This document shows, piece by piece, positions 14,417-22,834 of a stretch of 40,767 bases of DNA. How positions within the stretch are numbered: the first letter of the stretch is position 1; each line of letters opens with the position of its first letter. Under the pieces are notes generated by a model that ran no database searches, was not told where the DNA came from, and saw nothing but the letters and a program-made list of their open reading frames with translations. Source of the DNA: Nonomuraea indica (lineage in GTDB: Bacteria; Actinomycetota; Actinomycetes; Streptosporangiales; Streptosporangiaceae); NCBI RefSeq assembly GCF_002850745.1, contig NZ_KZ559478.1, positions 175,905-216,671 of the forward strand, in the 5' to 3' direction. A program made the position numbers and the translations under genes.

Positions 14417-15597
14417 GCGTCGTGGTGCTGGGCACGGGCATGCACCCGTGGGGCAAGTGGGGCCGGCCGTTCGCCGAGTACGGCGTGGCGGCGGCCCGCG
14501 AGGCGCTGCGGGACGCCGGCGTGGCCTGGCGCGATGTCGGGTTCGCCGTGGGCGCGGCCACGATCAGGAACGGCTATCCCGGCTTCGTGGCCGGCGCCAC
14601 CTACGCGCGGGCCCTGGGCTGGTCCGGCGCGCGGATCGCGTCCTGCTACGCCGCCTGCGCCTCGGGCGCCCAGGCCATCGACATCGCGCGCACCAGGATC
14701 CTGGCCGGCCTGTGCGACGTGGCGCTGGTGGTGGGGGCGGACGCCACGCCGAAGGGGTTCTTCACACCGGTCGGCGGCGACCGGCCCGATGATCCCGACT
14801 GGCTGCGCTTCCGGCTGCTGGGCGCGACCAACCCGGCCTACTTCGGCCTGTACGCGCGCCGCCGGATGGCGTCGTACGGCTCGACGCCGGAGGACTTCGC
14901 CGCCGTCAAGGTCAAGAACGCGCTGGCCGGCTCGCTGAACCCGCTGGCCCGCTACCGCAGGACCGTCACTGCCGAGGAGGTGCTGGCCTCCCCCATGGTG
15001 GCCGACCCGCTCCGGCTCATGGACATCTGCGCCACCTCCGACGGAGGGGCCGCGCTCGTGCTGGCCTCGTCCGCGTACGCCCGCCGGCACGGCGTCACCG
15101 ACGCGGTGCGCCTGGCCGCCGTCTCCACCGTCACCCCGGTGTTCCCGAGCACCGTGCTGGAGCTGCCCGAGTTCGCCACCGACTCGTGCGCGGCCGTGCC
15201 GCCGCCGGAGCGCTCCTTCCGGCAGTCCCTCGCGCACGCGGCCTACGAGGAGGCGGGGCTCGGGCCACGGGAGGTGTCGTTCGCCGAGGTGTACGACCTG
15301 TCCACGGCCCTGGAGCTCGACTGGGTCGAGGACATCGGGCTCTGCCCGCCGGGCGAGGCCGACAAGCTGTTGCGCGCGGGCGACACGGCGCTGGGCGGTC
15401 GGGTGCCGGTCAACCCCTCCGGCGGGCTCGCCTCGTTCGGCGAGGCCATCCCCGCCCAGGCCATCGCCCAGGTGTGCGAGCTGACCCGGCAGCTGCGCGG
15501 CTGGGCGGGCGCCCGCCAGGTGGCGGGGGCACGGGTGGGCCTGGCGGTCAACCAGGGCCTGTTCGGCCACGGCTCGGCCGTCATCGCCACCCGCTGA
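14413..15597 (+). CDS. Ltp2/SCP2-like thiolase-fold protein (probable acyl-CoA aldolase)
   Basis: A 394-residue thiolase-superfamily protein. The nucleophile-loop cysteine (C82 in CYAACASGAQAID) is kept. The usual GHP-x-GATG histidine motif is replaced by SFGEAIPAQAI after NPSGGLA, and the C-terminal loop is GLFGHGSAV. Loss of the thiolytic histidine, together with the coupled DUF35 partner, fits the Ltp aldolase group that cleaves beta-hydroxyacyl-CoA side chains (steroids and related lipids). The GTG at 14413 overlaps the preceding stop. No acyl-CoA dehydrogenase or hydratase is nearby, so the substrate is unknown. It converges on the opp operon across a hairpin. Confidence 0.85.
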   Translation: MSVVVLGTGMHPWGKWGRPFAEYGVAAAREALRDAGVAWRDVGFAVGAATIRNGYPGFVAGATYARALGWSGARIASCYAACASGAQAIDIARTRILAGLCDVALVVGADATPKGFFTPVGGDRPDDPDWLRFRLLGATNPAYFGLYARRRMASYGSTPEDFAAVKVKNALAGSLNPLARYRRTVTAEEVLASPMVADPLRLMDICATSDGGAALVLASSAYARRHGVTDAVRLAAVSTVTPVFPSTVLELPEFATDSCAAVPPPERSFRQSLAHAAYEEAGLGPREVSFAEVYDLSTALELDWVEDIGLCPPGEADKLLRAGDTALGGRVPVNPSGGLASFGEAIPAQAIAQVCELTRQLRGWAGARQVAGARVGLAVNQGLFGHGSAVIATR

Positions 15598-15667
15598 CAC
15601 GCGCGGCCCCACCTGCACACGTCGAGCCGCCGGCACGCCGGCACACGTCGAGCCGCCGACGCGCGAA

Positions 15668-15699
15668 GGCCCCCGCGGTGCGTGCGCACCGCAGGGGCC
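15668..15699. terminator. Bidirectional terminator between the thiolase gene and oppF
   Basis: A 15-bp stem with one mismatch (GGCCCCCGCGGTGCG with CGCACCGCAGGGGCC) and a tiny loop, lying between convergent genes. Two 17-base direct repeats (CACACGTCGAGCCGCCG) precede it at about 15617-15658. Confidence 0.75.
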
Positions 15700-15711
15700 C
15701 CGGCCTGTCCG

Positions 15712-16728
15712 CTAGCCGACGTGCACGACGTCGTGCGTCTCGGCGAAGTGGCACGCGCTCTCGTGCTGCGTGCCGGGCCGGATCTGCAGCAGCGGCTCCT
15801 CCTCGGCGCAGATCTCCTGCGCCTTCCAGCAGCGGGTGCGGAACCGGCAGCCCGACGGCGGGTTGGCCGGCGAGGGCGGGTCGCCCTGCAGGATGATCCG
15901 CTCACGCTGCTCGCGGCCCTCGGGGTCGGGGACCGGCACGGCCGACAGCAGCGCCTGCGTGTACGGGTGAGCCGGCTTGTCGTAGATCTCCACGTCCTTG
16001 CCGAGCTCGACGAACTTGCCCAGGTACATCACGCCGACCCGGTCGGAGATGTGGCGCACCACCGACAGGTCGTGGGCGATGAAGATGTACGCCAGGTTGA
16101 ACTCGTTCTGCAGCCGCTCCAGCAGGTTGATGACCTGCGCCTGGATCGACACGTCGAGCGCGGACACCGGCTCGTCGCAGACGATGATCTCCGGCTGGAG
16201 CGCCAGGCCGCGGGCGATGCCGATGCGCTGCCGCTGGCCGCCGGAGAACTGGTGCGGGTAGCGGTTGATGTGGTCGGGGTTGAGGCCCACGACCTCCAGC
16301 AGCTCCTGCACCCGGCGGCTGCGGTCGCCCTTGGGCGCCACCTCGGTGTGGATGTCGAACGGCTCGCCGACGATGTCGCCGACGGTCATCCGGGGGTTCA
16401 GCGAGGTGTAGGGGTCCTGCATCACCATCTGGATGTTGCGGCGCATCCGCTTGAGCTCGCCGCCCTTGGCGCGGGCCATGTCGCGACCGTTGATCATCAC
16501 CGAGCCGGACGTGGGCCGCTCCAGCGCCATGAGCAGCTTGGCCAGCGTCGACTTGCCGCACCCCGACTCGCCCACGATGCCCAGCGTCTCGCCCTTGTCG
16601 AGGGTGAACGAGACGCCGTCGACGGCCTTGATGGCGCCGATCTGCTTCTTGAACATGATGCCCTGGGTCAGGGGGAAGTGCTTGACCAGATCGCGGACCT
16701 CGAGGATGCGCTCACCCTTGGTCGCCAT
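15712..16728 (-). CDS. oppF: Oligopeptide ABC transporter ATP-binding protein OppF/DppF
   Basis: A 338-residue ATPase of a peptide-type importer. Walker A is GESGCGKS (53-60), the ABC signature FSGGQRQRIGIARGLAL, and Walker B IIVCDEPVSALDVS. The C-terminal extension carries a cysteine cluster (CRFRTRCWKAQEICAEEEP), the oligopeptide-type tail that can hold an iron-sulfur cluster in this family. The ATG at 16728 has GGAGG upstream and overlaps the end of oppD by 17 bp. It is the last gene of the oppABCDF operon and pairs with OppD in the heterodimeric motor. Confidence 0.95.
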   Translation of the reverse strand: MATKGERILEVRDLVKHFPLTQGIMFKKQIGAIKAVDGVSFTLDKGETLGIVGESGCGKSTLAKLLMALERPTSGSVMINGRDMARAKGGELKRMRRNIQMVMQDPYTSLNPRMTVGDIVGEPFDIHTEVAPKGDRSRRVQELLEVVGLNPDHINRYPHQFSGGQRQRIGIARGLALQPEIIVCDEPVSALDVSIQAQVINLLERLQNEFNLAYIFIAHDLSVVRHISDRVGVMYLGKFVELGKDVEIYDKPAHPYTQALLSAVPVPDPEGREQRERIILQGDPPSPANPPSGCRFRTRCWKAQEICAEEEPLLQIRPGTQHESACHFAETHDVVHVG

Positions 16729-17749
16729 CGAGGACCTCCCTCCAGTAGTGACACGCGCTGTTGCGCCTGCCGTTGATCTCGTAGAGCGGGGGGTTGTCGG
16801 TCACGCAGTTGTCCTGCCGGTACGGGCAGCGCGGGTGGAAGGCGCACCCGGTCGGCATGTCGAGCAGGTTGGGCGGCAGGCCCTTGATGGCGTACAGCTC
16901 CTGGCCCTTGAGGTCGACCCGGGGGATCGACTCCAGCAGGCCCTTCGTGTACGGGTGGGCCGGGTTGCGGTAGATGTCGTGCACGGGCGCGTTCTCGACG
17001 ATGCGACCCGCGTACATGACCGCGATCTTGTCCGCGACGTCGGCGACCACGCCGAGGTCGTGGGTGATCAGGATCATGCCCATGTTGCTCTCGCGCTGCA
17101 GCTCCGCGAGCAGCTCCATGATCTGGGCCTGCACCGTCACGTCGAGCGCGGTCGTCGGCTCGTCCGCGATCAGCACCTCGGGGTCCAGCGCGATCGACAT
17201 GGCGATCATGATGCGCTGCCGCATGCCCCCGGAGAACTGGTGCGGATAGTCGTTGACGCGCTGCTTGGCGGCCGGGATGCGCACCCGGTCCATCAGCTCG
17301 ACGGCCTTGATCATCGCGTCGCGCTTGGACATGCCCCGGTGCACCCGGAACATCTCGCTGATCTGCCAGCCCACGGTGAACACCGGGTTCAGCGCGGACA
17401 GCGCGTCCTGAAAGATCATCGCGATGCGCTGGCCGCGCACCTGCGTGCGGGCCTCGTCCGACAGCTTGAGCAGGTCGGTGCCGCGGAAGCGGATCTCCCC
17501 CTTGGGGATGCGCGCCGGCGGCATGTCGAGAATGCCCATGATCGCCTGCGCGGTCACGGACTTGCCGGAACCCGACTCGCCCAGCACCGCGAGGGTCTCC
17601 CCCGGGCCGAGCGAGTAGCTCACCCCGTTGACGGCCCGGACGGTGCCGGCCCGCGTGGCGAACTCGACGTGCAGGTTGTCCACCGCCAGCAACGGCTCGT
17701 CGCCCAGCCCTCCCTCGGCGGGCAACGTGTCCAGCGATGTCTTCTTCAT
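16712..17749 (-). CDS. oppD: Oligopeptide ABC transporter ATP-binding protein OppD/DppD
   Basis: A 345-residue ATPase with Walker A GESGSGKS (57-64), signature FSGGMRQRIMIAMSIAL, Walker B VLIADEPTTALDVT and the H-loop LITHDLGVVADVAD. The C-terminal peptide-transporter domain has the Cys cluster CAFHPRCPYRQDNCVTDNPP. AGGAGG precedes the ATG at 17749. It lies 12 bases after oppC and overlaps oppF. Together OppD and OppF drive uptake through OppB/OppC at the inner face of the membrane. Confidence 0.95.
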   Translation of the reverse strand: MKKTSLDTLPAEGGLGDEPLLAVDNLHVEFATRAGTVRAVNGVSYSLGPGETLAVLGESGSGKSVTAQAIMGILDMPPARIPKGEIRFRGTDLLKLSDEARTQVRGQRIAMIFQDALSALNPVFTVGWQISEMFRVHRGMSKRDAMIKAVELMDRVRIPAAKQRVNDYPHQFSGGMRQRIMIAMSIALDPEVLIADEPTTALDVTVQAQIMELLAELQRESNMGMILITHDLGVVADVADKIAVMYAGRIVENAPVHDIYRNPAHPYTKGLLESIPRVDLKGQELYAIKGLPPNLLDMPTGCAFHPRCPYRQDNCVTDNPPLYEINGRRNSACHYWREVLDGDQG

Positions 17750-17761
17750 GGATCCCCCCTC

Positions 17762-18736
17762 CTACCTGAGCTTCGGGTCGAGCGCGTCGCGCACGGCGTC
17801 GCCCAGCATGATGAACGCCAGCACGGTGATGCTCAGGAACACCGCCGGGAACACCAGCGGCAGCGGAGCCTCCAGGAACCTGCTCCGGGCGTCGGCGATC
17901 ATCAGACCCCACGAGATGTCCGGGGGCTGCACGCCGACTCCCAGGAAGGACAGCGCGGCCTCGGCCGCGATGAACCCGCCCAGGTTGATGGTGGCGACCA
18001 CGATGACCGGGGCCAGCGCGTTCGGCAGCAGGTGCCGGAACATGATCCGGCCCTGGCTCGCGCCGAGCGCCCGCGCCGCGACGACGAAGTCCTGGCTGCG
18101 CGCGGTGATCACCGCGGCTCTCATGATGCGGAACGTCATCGGCCACGACAGCACCGCCAGCGCCATCACGACGATCCAGATGCCCATGTCCTGGCCACGG
18201 AAGGTGGCCGTGATGAGCAGCGCGCCCAGGATCATGGGAATGGCGAAGAACACCTCGGTGACCCGGGAGGACACCGTGTCGACGACGCCGCCGCGGCTGC
18301 CCGCGATGAGGCCGAGAAGGCCGCCCACGATCGCCGTGATGATCGTGGTGGTGACGCCGATCAGGATCGAGTTCTTGGCGCCGTAGATGGTCCGGGCGTA
18401 CACGTCGCAGCCCTGGTTGTCACGCCCGAAGATGTGCCCCGTGCTCGGTCCCTGACGGGCGGTGGCGAGCTCGCACGTCCGGGCGTCCAACGGGTTGATG
18501 GACGTGAACAGCGACGGCCAGAACGCCATGACCATCAGGATCGCGATGAGGACCAGCGACATGATGAACATCGGCCGGCGCCGGAGGTCGTGCCAGGCGT
18601 CGCTCCACAGGCTCGCCGGCTTGCCCTCCTTCTGCTTGCGGCGCTTGCCGGGCGAGGGAGCCGTCGTCACCTGGTCGGTGGTGACCGTCTGGGTCTCAGG
18701 CTGCACAGGCCCGGTCTGTGGGGTGTCTCTACTCAT
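17762..18736 (-). CDS. oppC: Oligopeptide ABC transporter permease OppC/DppC
   Basis: A 324-residue permease with a long N-terminal cytosolic segment, then about six helices. The EAA loop is visible as RALGASQGRIMFRHLLPNALAPVIV. The periplasmic-side loop GRDNQGCDVYARTIYGAKNSIL is typical of the DppC/OppC group. Its ATG overlaps the end of oppB by eight bases (ATGAGTAG). It forms the membrane channel with OppB. Confidence 0.94.
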   Translation of the reverse strand: MSRDTPQTGPVQPETQTVTTDQVTTAPSPGKRRKQKEGKPASLWSDAWHDLRRRPMFIMSLVLIAILMVMAFWPSLFTSINPLDARTCELATARQGPSTGHIFGRDNQGCDVYARTIYGAKNSILIGVTTTIITAIVGGLLGLIAGSRGGVVDTVSSRVTEVFFAIPMILGALLITATFRGQDMGIWIVVMALAVLSWPMTFRIMRAAVITARSQDFVVAARALGASQGRIMFRHLLPNALAPVIVVATINLGGFIAAEAALSFLGVGVQPPDISWGLMIADARSRFLEAPLPLVFPAVFLSITVLAFIMLGDAVRDALDPKLR

Positions 18737-19673
18737 AGCGGATCCTCGGGTCGAGCACTGCGTACATCAGGTCGACGACCAGGTTGGCCAGGATGTACAC
18801 CAACACCAGGACTGTCACGATGCCTACGACGATGGGTTGCTCGCGCAGGTAGACGCCGTTGTAGAGCTGCAGGCCGATCCCCGGCAGGTTGAAGATCGTC
18901 TCGGTGATCACCGCGCCGCCCATCAGGTTGCCGAGGTCGGCGCCCAGATAGGTGACCATGGGGATCAACGCGTTGCGCAGGCCGTGCCGGCCGATGACCC
19001 GGCGTCGCGACAGGCCCTTGGCGGTCGCCGTGCGGATGTAGTCGGATCTCAGGGTCTCCACCAGGCTCGTCCGTGTGAGCCGGGTGAGGTACGCGATCGA
19101 CACACCCGCCAGCACGAACCCTGGCAGCAGGTACGACTTGAGCCCCTGCGTGGCGCCCGAGATCGGGAAGAACTCCGTGCCCGTGACCTGCTTGAGCCAC
19201 ACGCCCAGCCACAGCTGCAGCACGAAGCCGCTGACCAGCGTGGGGATGGAGATGAGCAGCAGCGTCGAGGCGAGGATCGCCGTGTCCGTCGCCCGCCCGC
19301 GGCGCAGCGCGGCCCACAGGCCGAGCAGCACGCCGATGATCGCCTCCAGGGTGAGGGCGACGAGGGCGAGGTTGAGCGTCACCTGCAGCTTGCCGGCCAG
19401 CAACTGGGTGACCGGAACCCCGGCGAAGGTCTTGCCGAAGTCGCCTTCGAGGACGATGCCCTTGATGTAGTACCAGTACTGCACCAGCAAGGGGTCGTTC
19501 AGGTGATATTGGTCGCGGATGATCGCGACGATGTTGGGGTCCTGTCTCTTGTCACCGGCCAGCGCCGCGACGGGGTCGCCGGGTAGCGCGAAGACGATGG
19601 CGAAGATGAAGAAGGTTGCGCCCAACAGCACTGGCAGCGCCTGGATCAGGCGCCGGATGATGTAACGGCCCAT
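18729..19673 (-). CDS. oppB: Oligopeptide ABC transporter permease OppB/DppB
   Basis: A 314-residue permease opening with the family signature MGRYIIRRLIQALPVLLGATF. About six helices follow, with an EAA loop TATAKGLSRRRVIGRHGLRNALIP. GGGAGA lies upstream of the ATG. It is separated from oppA by 126 bases containing hairpins and overlaps oppC by eight bases. Confidence 0.95.
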   Translation of the reverse strand: MGRYIIRRLIQALPVLLGATFFIFAIVFALPGDPVAALAGDKRQDPNIVAIIRDQYHLNDPLLVQYWYYIKGIVLEGDFGKTFAGVPVTQLLAGKLQVTLNLALVALTLEAIIGVLLGLWAALRRGRATDTAILASTLLLISIPTLVSGFVLQLWLGVWLKQVTGTEFFPISGATQGLKSYLLPGFVLAGVSIAYLTRLTRTSLVETLRSDYIRTATAKGLSRRRVIGRHGLRNALIPMVTYLGADLGNLMGGAVITETIFNLPGIGLQLYNGVYLREQPIVVGIVTVLVLVYILANLVVDLMYAVLDPRIRYE

Positions 19674-19758
19674 TCAAGTCTCCCGTACATGCCAGAAGGC
19701 AGCAGCGCGGACCGATGGGGTGTACGGCCTGCGCGACTGCCTTCCTGGCGGCTCTCGA

Positions 19759-19788
19759 GGGGCGGGCGGGCCTTGGCACACCCGCCCC
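19759..19788 (-). terminator. Intercistronic hairpin between oppA and oppB
   Basis: GGGGCGGG (19759-19766) pairs with CCCGCCCC (19781-19788) across 14 bases. A weaker outer pairing (CCAGAAGGCAG near 19691 with CTGCCTTCC near 19738) is also possible. Placed just after the oppA stop, it may partly terminate or protect the oppA mRNA, giving more binding protein than permease. Confidence 0.5.
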
Positions 19789-19799
19789 CGGGAACAACG

Positions 19800-21437
19800 T
19801 CAGGCCTTCTCGACGTCAGCCCACTCGACCTGGTTGAGCAGGTTGATCTTGACGTTCTTGACCTTGGTGGAGTATCCGGAGTTGTTCCGGTAGAAGTACA
19901 CCGGGATGTAGGGGAGGTCCTTGATCAGGATGTCGTCGGCCTGCTGGTAGAACTTCAGGCCCTCTTCGGCGGTCGCCGCCTGGTCGCCCTTGGCGACGGT
20001 CTCGTCGAACTCGGGGTTGGTGTAACCCGCGTAGTTGGAGCCCGTCTTGATGGCGCCGGTCGAGAAGATCGGCGTCAGGTAGTTCTCGGCGGACGGGTAG
20101 TCGATCGCCCAGCCCATCCGGAACATGCCCTTGTACTTCTTGGCGTCCAGGTCGTCCAGGATGCTGGCGAACTTCTCGAACGGCTTGACCGTCACCTCGA
20201 CGCCGAGGTTGGCGCGGAGGTTGTTGGCAACGGCCTCGATCCACTCCTTGTGGCCGCCGTCGGCGTTGTAGCCGAGCTCCAGCTTCTTGGGACCGTTGGC
20301 GGCGGCGTACTGCTCCTTGGCCTTGCCGGGGTTGTAGGAGCAGGCGGCGCAGGCGCCCTGGCGGTAGCCCGCGATGGCCGGGTTGATGAAGTCGTCGGCC
20401 GGGGCGCGGGTGCCCGAGAAGACGGTCTCGGCGATCGTCTTGCGGTCGATGGCCATCGAGATGGCCTCCCGCATCTTGACGTCCTTGTACTCGTCGTTGT
20501 ACTGCAGCGGGAAGCCGATGTAGCCGATGCCGGCGTCCGGCTGGTCCTGGTAGCGGTCGCCGAGCGCGGTCTTGGCGCTGGCGATCGCCGACGCGGGCAG
20601 CGAGTCGTGGATGTCGATGTTGTCGCCCTGGAGATCGTTGTAGGCGGTCTCCGAGCTGTTGTAGAGCTTGAACTGGAGCTTGGTCCAGCCGTTCGGCTTC
20701 TTGCCGGGGTACTTGTCGTACACCGACAGCTCGATGGTCTGGTCGGTGCCCTTCTTGTAGGGCTTGTCCAGCTTGAACAGGCCCTGACCGATCGGCTTCT
20801 CGCCGAACTCGGTGGTCACCTTGCCGTCGGCGCCGAAGGCGGCCTTGGGCAGGGGGTAGAAGGCGGTGTAGCCCAGCATCGTCTTGAACTGCGAGAACGG
20901 CGCGGTCAGGGTGACCTGGAGGGTCGTGTCGTCGACCGCCTTGAGACCCTTCATCTCCTTGGTGGAGGGCGTCTTGCCCTCACCCGGGTTGAGGTCGGCG
21001 TAGCCGTCGATCCGGCCGAAGAAGTAGCCGGCGCCCTGGGCGTTCTCCTGGTTGGCGGCGAAGTTCCAGGCGTCGACGTAGTTCTGGGCGATCAGGGGCT
21101 CGCCGTTGTGCCAGGTGTAGCCCGGCTTGAGCTTGATCGTCCAGACCTTGTTGTCGTCGCTGGTGATCGACTCGGCGGCGGCCTCGACCGCCTCCTTGTT
21201 CTCGTTGTAGTTGACCAGCGGCTCGAAGATCGCCGCGAGCGTCTCAGCGCCCTCCGACTCCGTGGTGTTCGAAGGGACCAGCAGGTTCTGGGGCTCACCG
21301 AGCTCCATGCGGACCGGCGTGTCGGCACTTGTTCCGGAGTTGCCGGTCTCGGTGCCGCTGCCGCCGCCACACGCGGCAACCGCGACGGCCAGCAGCGCGG
21401 TACCGGCGACGATCTGTGCGCCCTTAGTAACACGCAT
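19800..21437 (-). CDS. oppA: Peptide-binding lipoprotein OppA/DppA (SBP family 5)
   Basis: A 545-residue solute-binding protein with a lipoprotein signal (TALLAVAVAAC, acylated C23) and a Gly/Ser/Thr linker. The SBP_bac_5 fold follows, with landmarks ETLAAIFEPLV, the substrate-pocket region WTIKLKPGYTWHNGEPL and MREAISMAIDRKTIAE. It is the first gene of the operon and captures peptides outside the membrane for OppBCDF. The ATG at 21437 has GGGAGGA about 12 bases upstream, slightly far. The exact ligand (oligopeptide, dipeptide or other) is not readable. Confidence 0.94.
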   Translation of the reverse strand: MRVTKGAQIVAGTALLAVAVAACGGGSGTETGNSGTSADTPVRMELGEPQNLLVPSNTTESEGAETLAAIFEPLVNYNENKEAVEAAAESITSDDNKVWTIKLKPGYTWHNGEPLIAQNYVDAWNFAANQENAQGAGYFFGRIDGYADLNPGEGKTPSTKEMKGLKAVDDTTLQVTLTAPFSQFKTMLGYTAFYPLPKAAFGADGKVTTEFGEKPIGQGLFKLDKPYKKGTDQTIELSVYDKYPGKKPNGWTKLQFKLYNSSETAYNDLQGDNIDIHDSLPASAIASAKTALGDRYQDQPDAGIGYIGFPLQYNDEYKDVKMREAISMAIDRKTIAETVFSGTRAPADDFINPAIAGYRQGACAACSYNPGKAKEQYAAANGPKKLELGYNADGGHKEWIEAVANNLRANLGVEVTVKPFEKFASILDDLDAKKYKGMFRMGWAIDYPSAENYLTPIFSTGAIKTGSNYAGYTNPEFDETVAKGDQAATAEEGLKFYQQADDILIKDLPYIPVYFYRNNSGYSTKVKNVKINLLNQVEWADVEKA

Positions 21438-21907
21438 GGTAAGAGTATTCCTCCCTCTACAAGTGGGCGTTAGCGCTGAGCTGCGATGAACGTGAGCAGC
21501 CTGACGGGGGGTTAGGTAATCCCCCGGGTTTGGCTGACATGGTCAAACCAGCCGACGCCCTGCCAGTCGATCGCGACTATCCCTCACTACGTGCCACCAG
21601 CGAGTCTCTGGCGCGTTGCAGTTCGGTCACACAAGCGACTATCCAGCTTCACCGACATATGCCATAGAAGGCCCAATGCTGTACGTAGCCGTCAGATGGC
21701 ACACCCGTGGACGTGGACAGTCGAGCAAAAATACCTCTTGGCGCACCGTGCTCGCGCCCTTGCCCGCCGCGCGCCGGGGCTCTGGGTTACGGTTGTGCGA
21801 GTCTTGGCGGCGCCTTGGAACCAGGCGCCCCGAGACACCGTCCAACTGACTGCCGCACGACCCCGTGACCGGCACCCCGACGATCCGGATCCAATAGAGT
21901 CCTAGCC
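21438..21907. other. Divergent intergenic region between oppA and the exporter genes
   Basis: 470 bases without a supported gene. Near the oppA side an inverted repeat GGTTTG (21527-21532) / CAAACC (21544-21549) and a GGGGG/CCCCC stem (about 21505-21525) could be an operator and a leader hairpin. On the plus side TAGAGT (21895-21900) is a -10 candidate just before the ATG at 21908, which has no ribosome binding site. The middle is less GC-rich than the flanks. Confidence 0.5.
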
Positions 21908-22834
21908 ATGAGTCAGCCGGAATCCGCTGTGGCGGACGCCCAGGCGGGCGGCCGGAGCGGGCAGGAGCCGCTGGCCAAGCTCGCCGCGAGATACGGGCTT
22001 CGCCGTGCCATGGCACGGCCGAGGTTCACCGTCTACGTGCGCCAGCTCTGGGAGCGACGGCACTTCATCCTGACCTACGCGACCTCGCGGAACGTCTCGA
22101 AATATTCCAACTCGGCCCTCGGCCAGCTCTGGCAGGTCCTGACCCCGCTGCTCAACGCCGCCATCTACTACGTGATGTTCGGCATCATCCTCGGCGGCAA
22201 GGGCGACATCGCGAACTACCCGGCGTTCCTGCTCACCGGGATGTTCGTCTTCACCTACACCCAGCGCACCGTCACCGCCGGGGCCAAGTCGATCTCCGGC
22301 AACCTGTCGCTGATCCGCGCGCTGCACTTCCCGCGCGCCTCCCTGCCGCTCGCCTACACCATCCAGGAGCTGCAGCAGCTCGCCATCTCCATGGGCGTGC
22401 TGCTGGTGATCGTGGTCGCCACCGGTGAGTTCCCGACCTGGTTCTGGCTGATGATCCCGGTCGTGCTGCTGCTGCAGACGATGTTCAACATCGGCGCCGG
22501 GCTCATCATCGCCCGCCTCGGCTCCTCCATGCGCGACCTCAACCAGCTCCTGCCCTTCATCACCCGCACCTGGCTCTACGCCTCGGGCGTCTTCTTCTCG
22601 ATCCAGGAGAAGGTCGTGGGCAGCGCCGAGCTGCCCCAGTGGGTCGCCGACGTGATGTACTACGCCAACCCCGCGGCCTCCTACATCGAGGTCATGCGCG
22701 ACATCCTCATCACCAAGAGCGATCACGTCCCGCCGCAGTCCGTGTGGATATCTTGCGTATTCTGGGCAGTGTTCACACTCGGCTTCGGCTTCTGGTACTT
22801 CTGGCGTGCCGAGGAGAGGTACGGGCGTGGCTGA
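21908..22834 (+). CDS. ABC-2 type polysaccharide export permease (Wzm/TagG-like)
   Basis: A 308-residue permease. A cytosolic N-terminus is followed by RHFILTYATSRNVSKYSNSALGQLW, the amphipathic segment typical of Wzm/TagG proteins, and about six helices. FPRASLPLAYTIQELQQL lies in the central part. The family moves lipid-linked polysaccharides (teichoic acid, O-antigen or, in mycobacteria, galactan) across the membrane. The next gene is its ATPase, overlapping by eight bases. No glycosyltransferases are beside it, so the cargo is inferred at family level only. Confidence 0.9.
   Translation: MSQPESAVADAQAGGRSGQEPLAKLAARYGLRRAMARPRFTVYVRQLWERRHFILTYATSRNVSKYSNSALGQLWQVLTPLLNAAIYYVMFGIILGGKGDIANYPAFLLTGMFVFTYTQRTVTAGAKSISGNLSLIRALHFPRASLPLAYTIQELQQLAISMGVLLVIVVATGEFPTWFWLMIPVVLLLQTMFNIGAGLIIARLGSSMRDLNQLLPFITRTWLYASGVFFSIQEKVVGSAELPQWVADVMYYANPAASYIEVMRDILITKSDHVPPQSVWISCVFWAVFTLGFGFWYFWRAEERYGRG

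Noticed and set aside
21591..21905. 104-codon frame upstream of the exporter permease
   Set aside because: No RBS, Arg/Pro-rich product, and it overlaps the promoter region of the permease gene.
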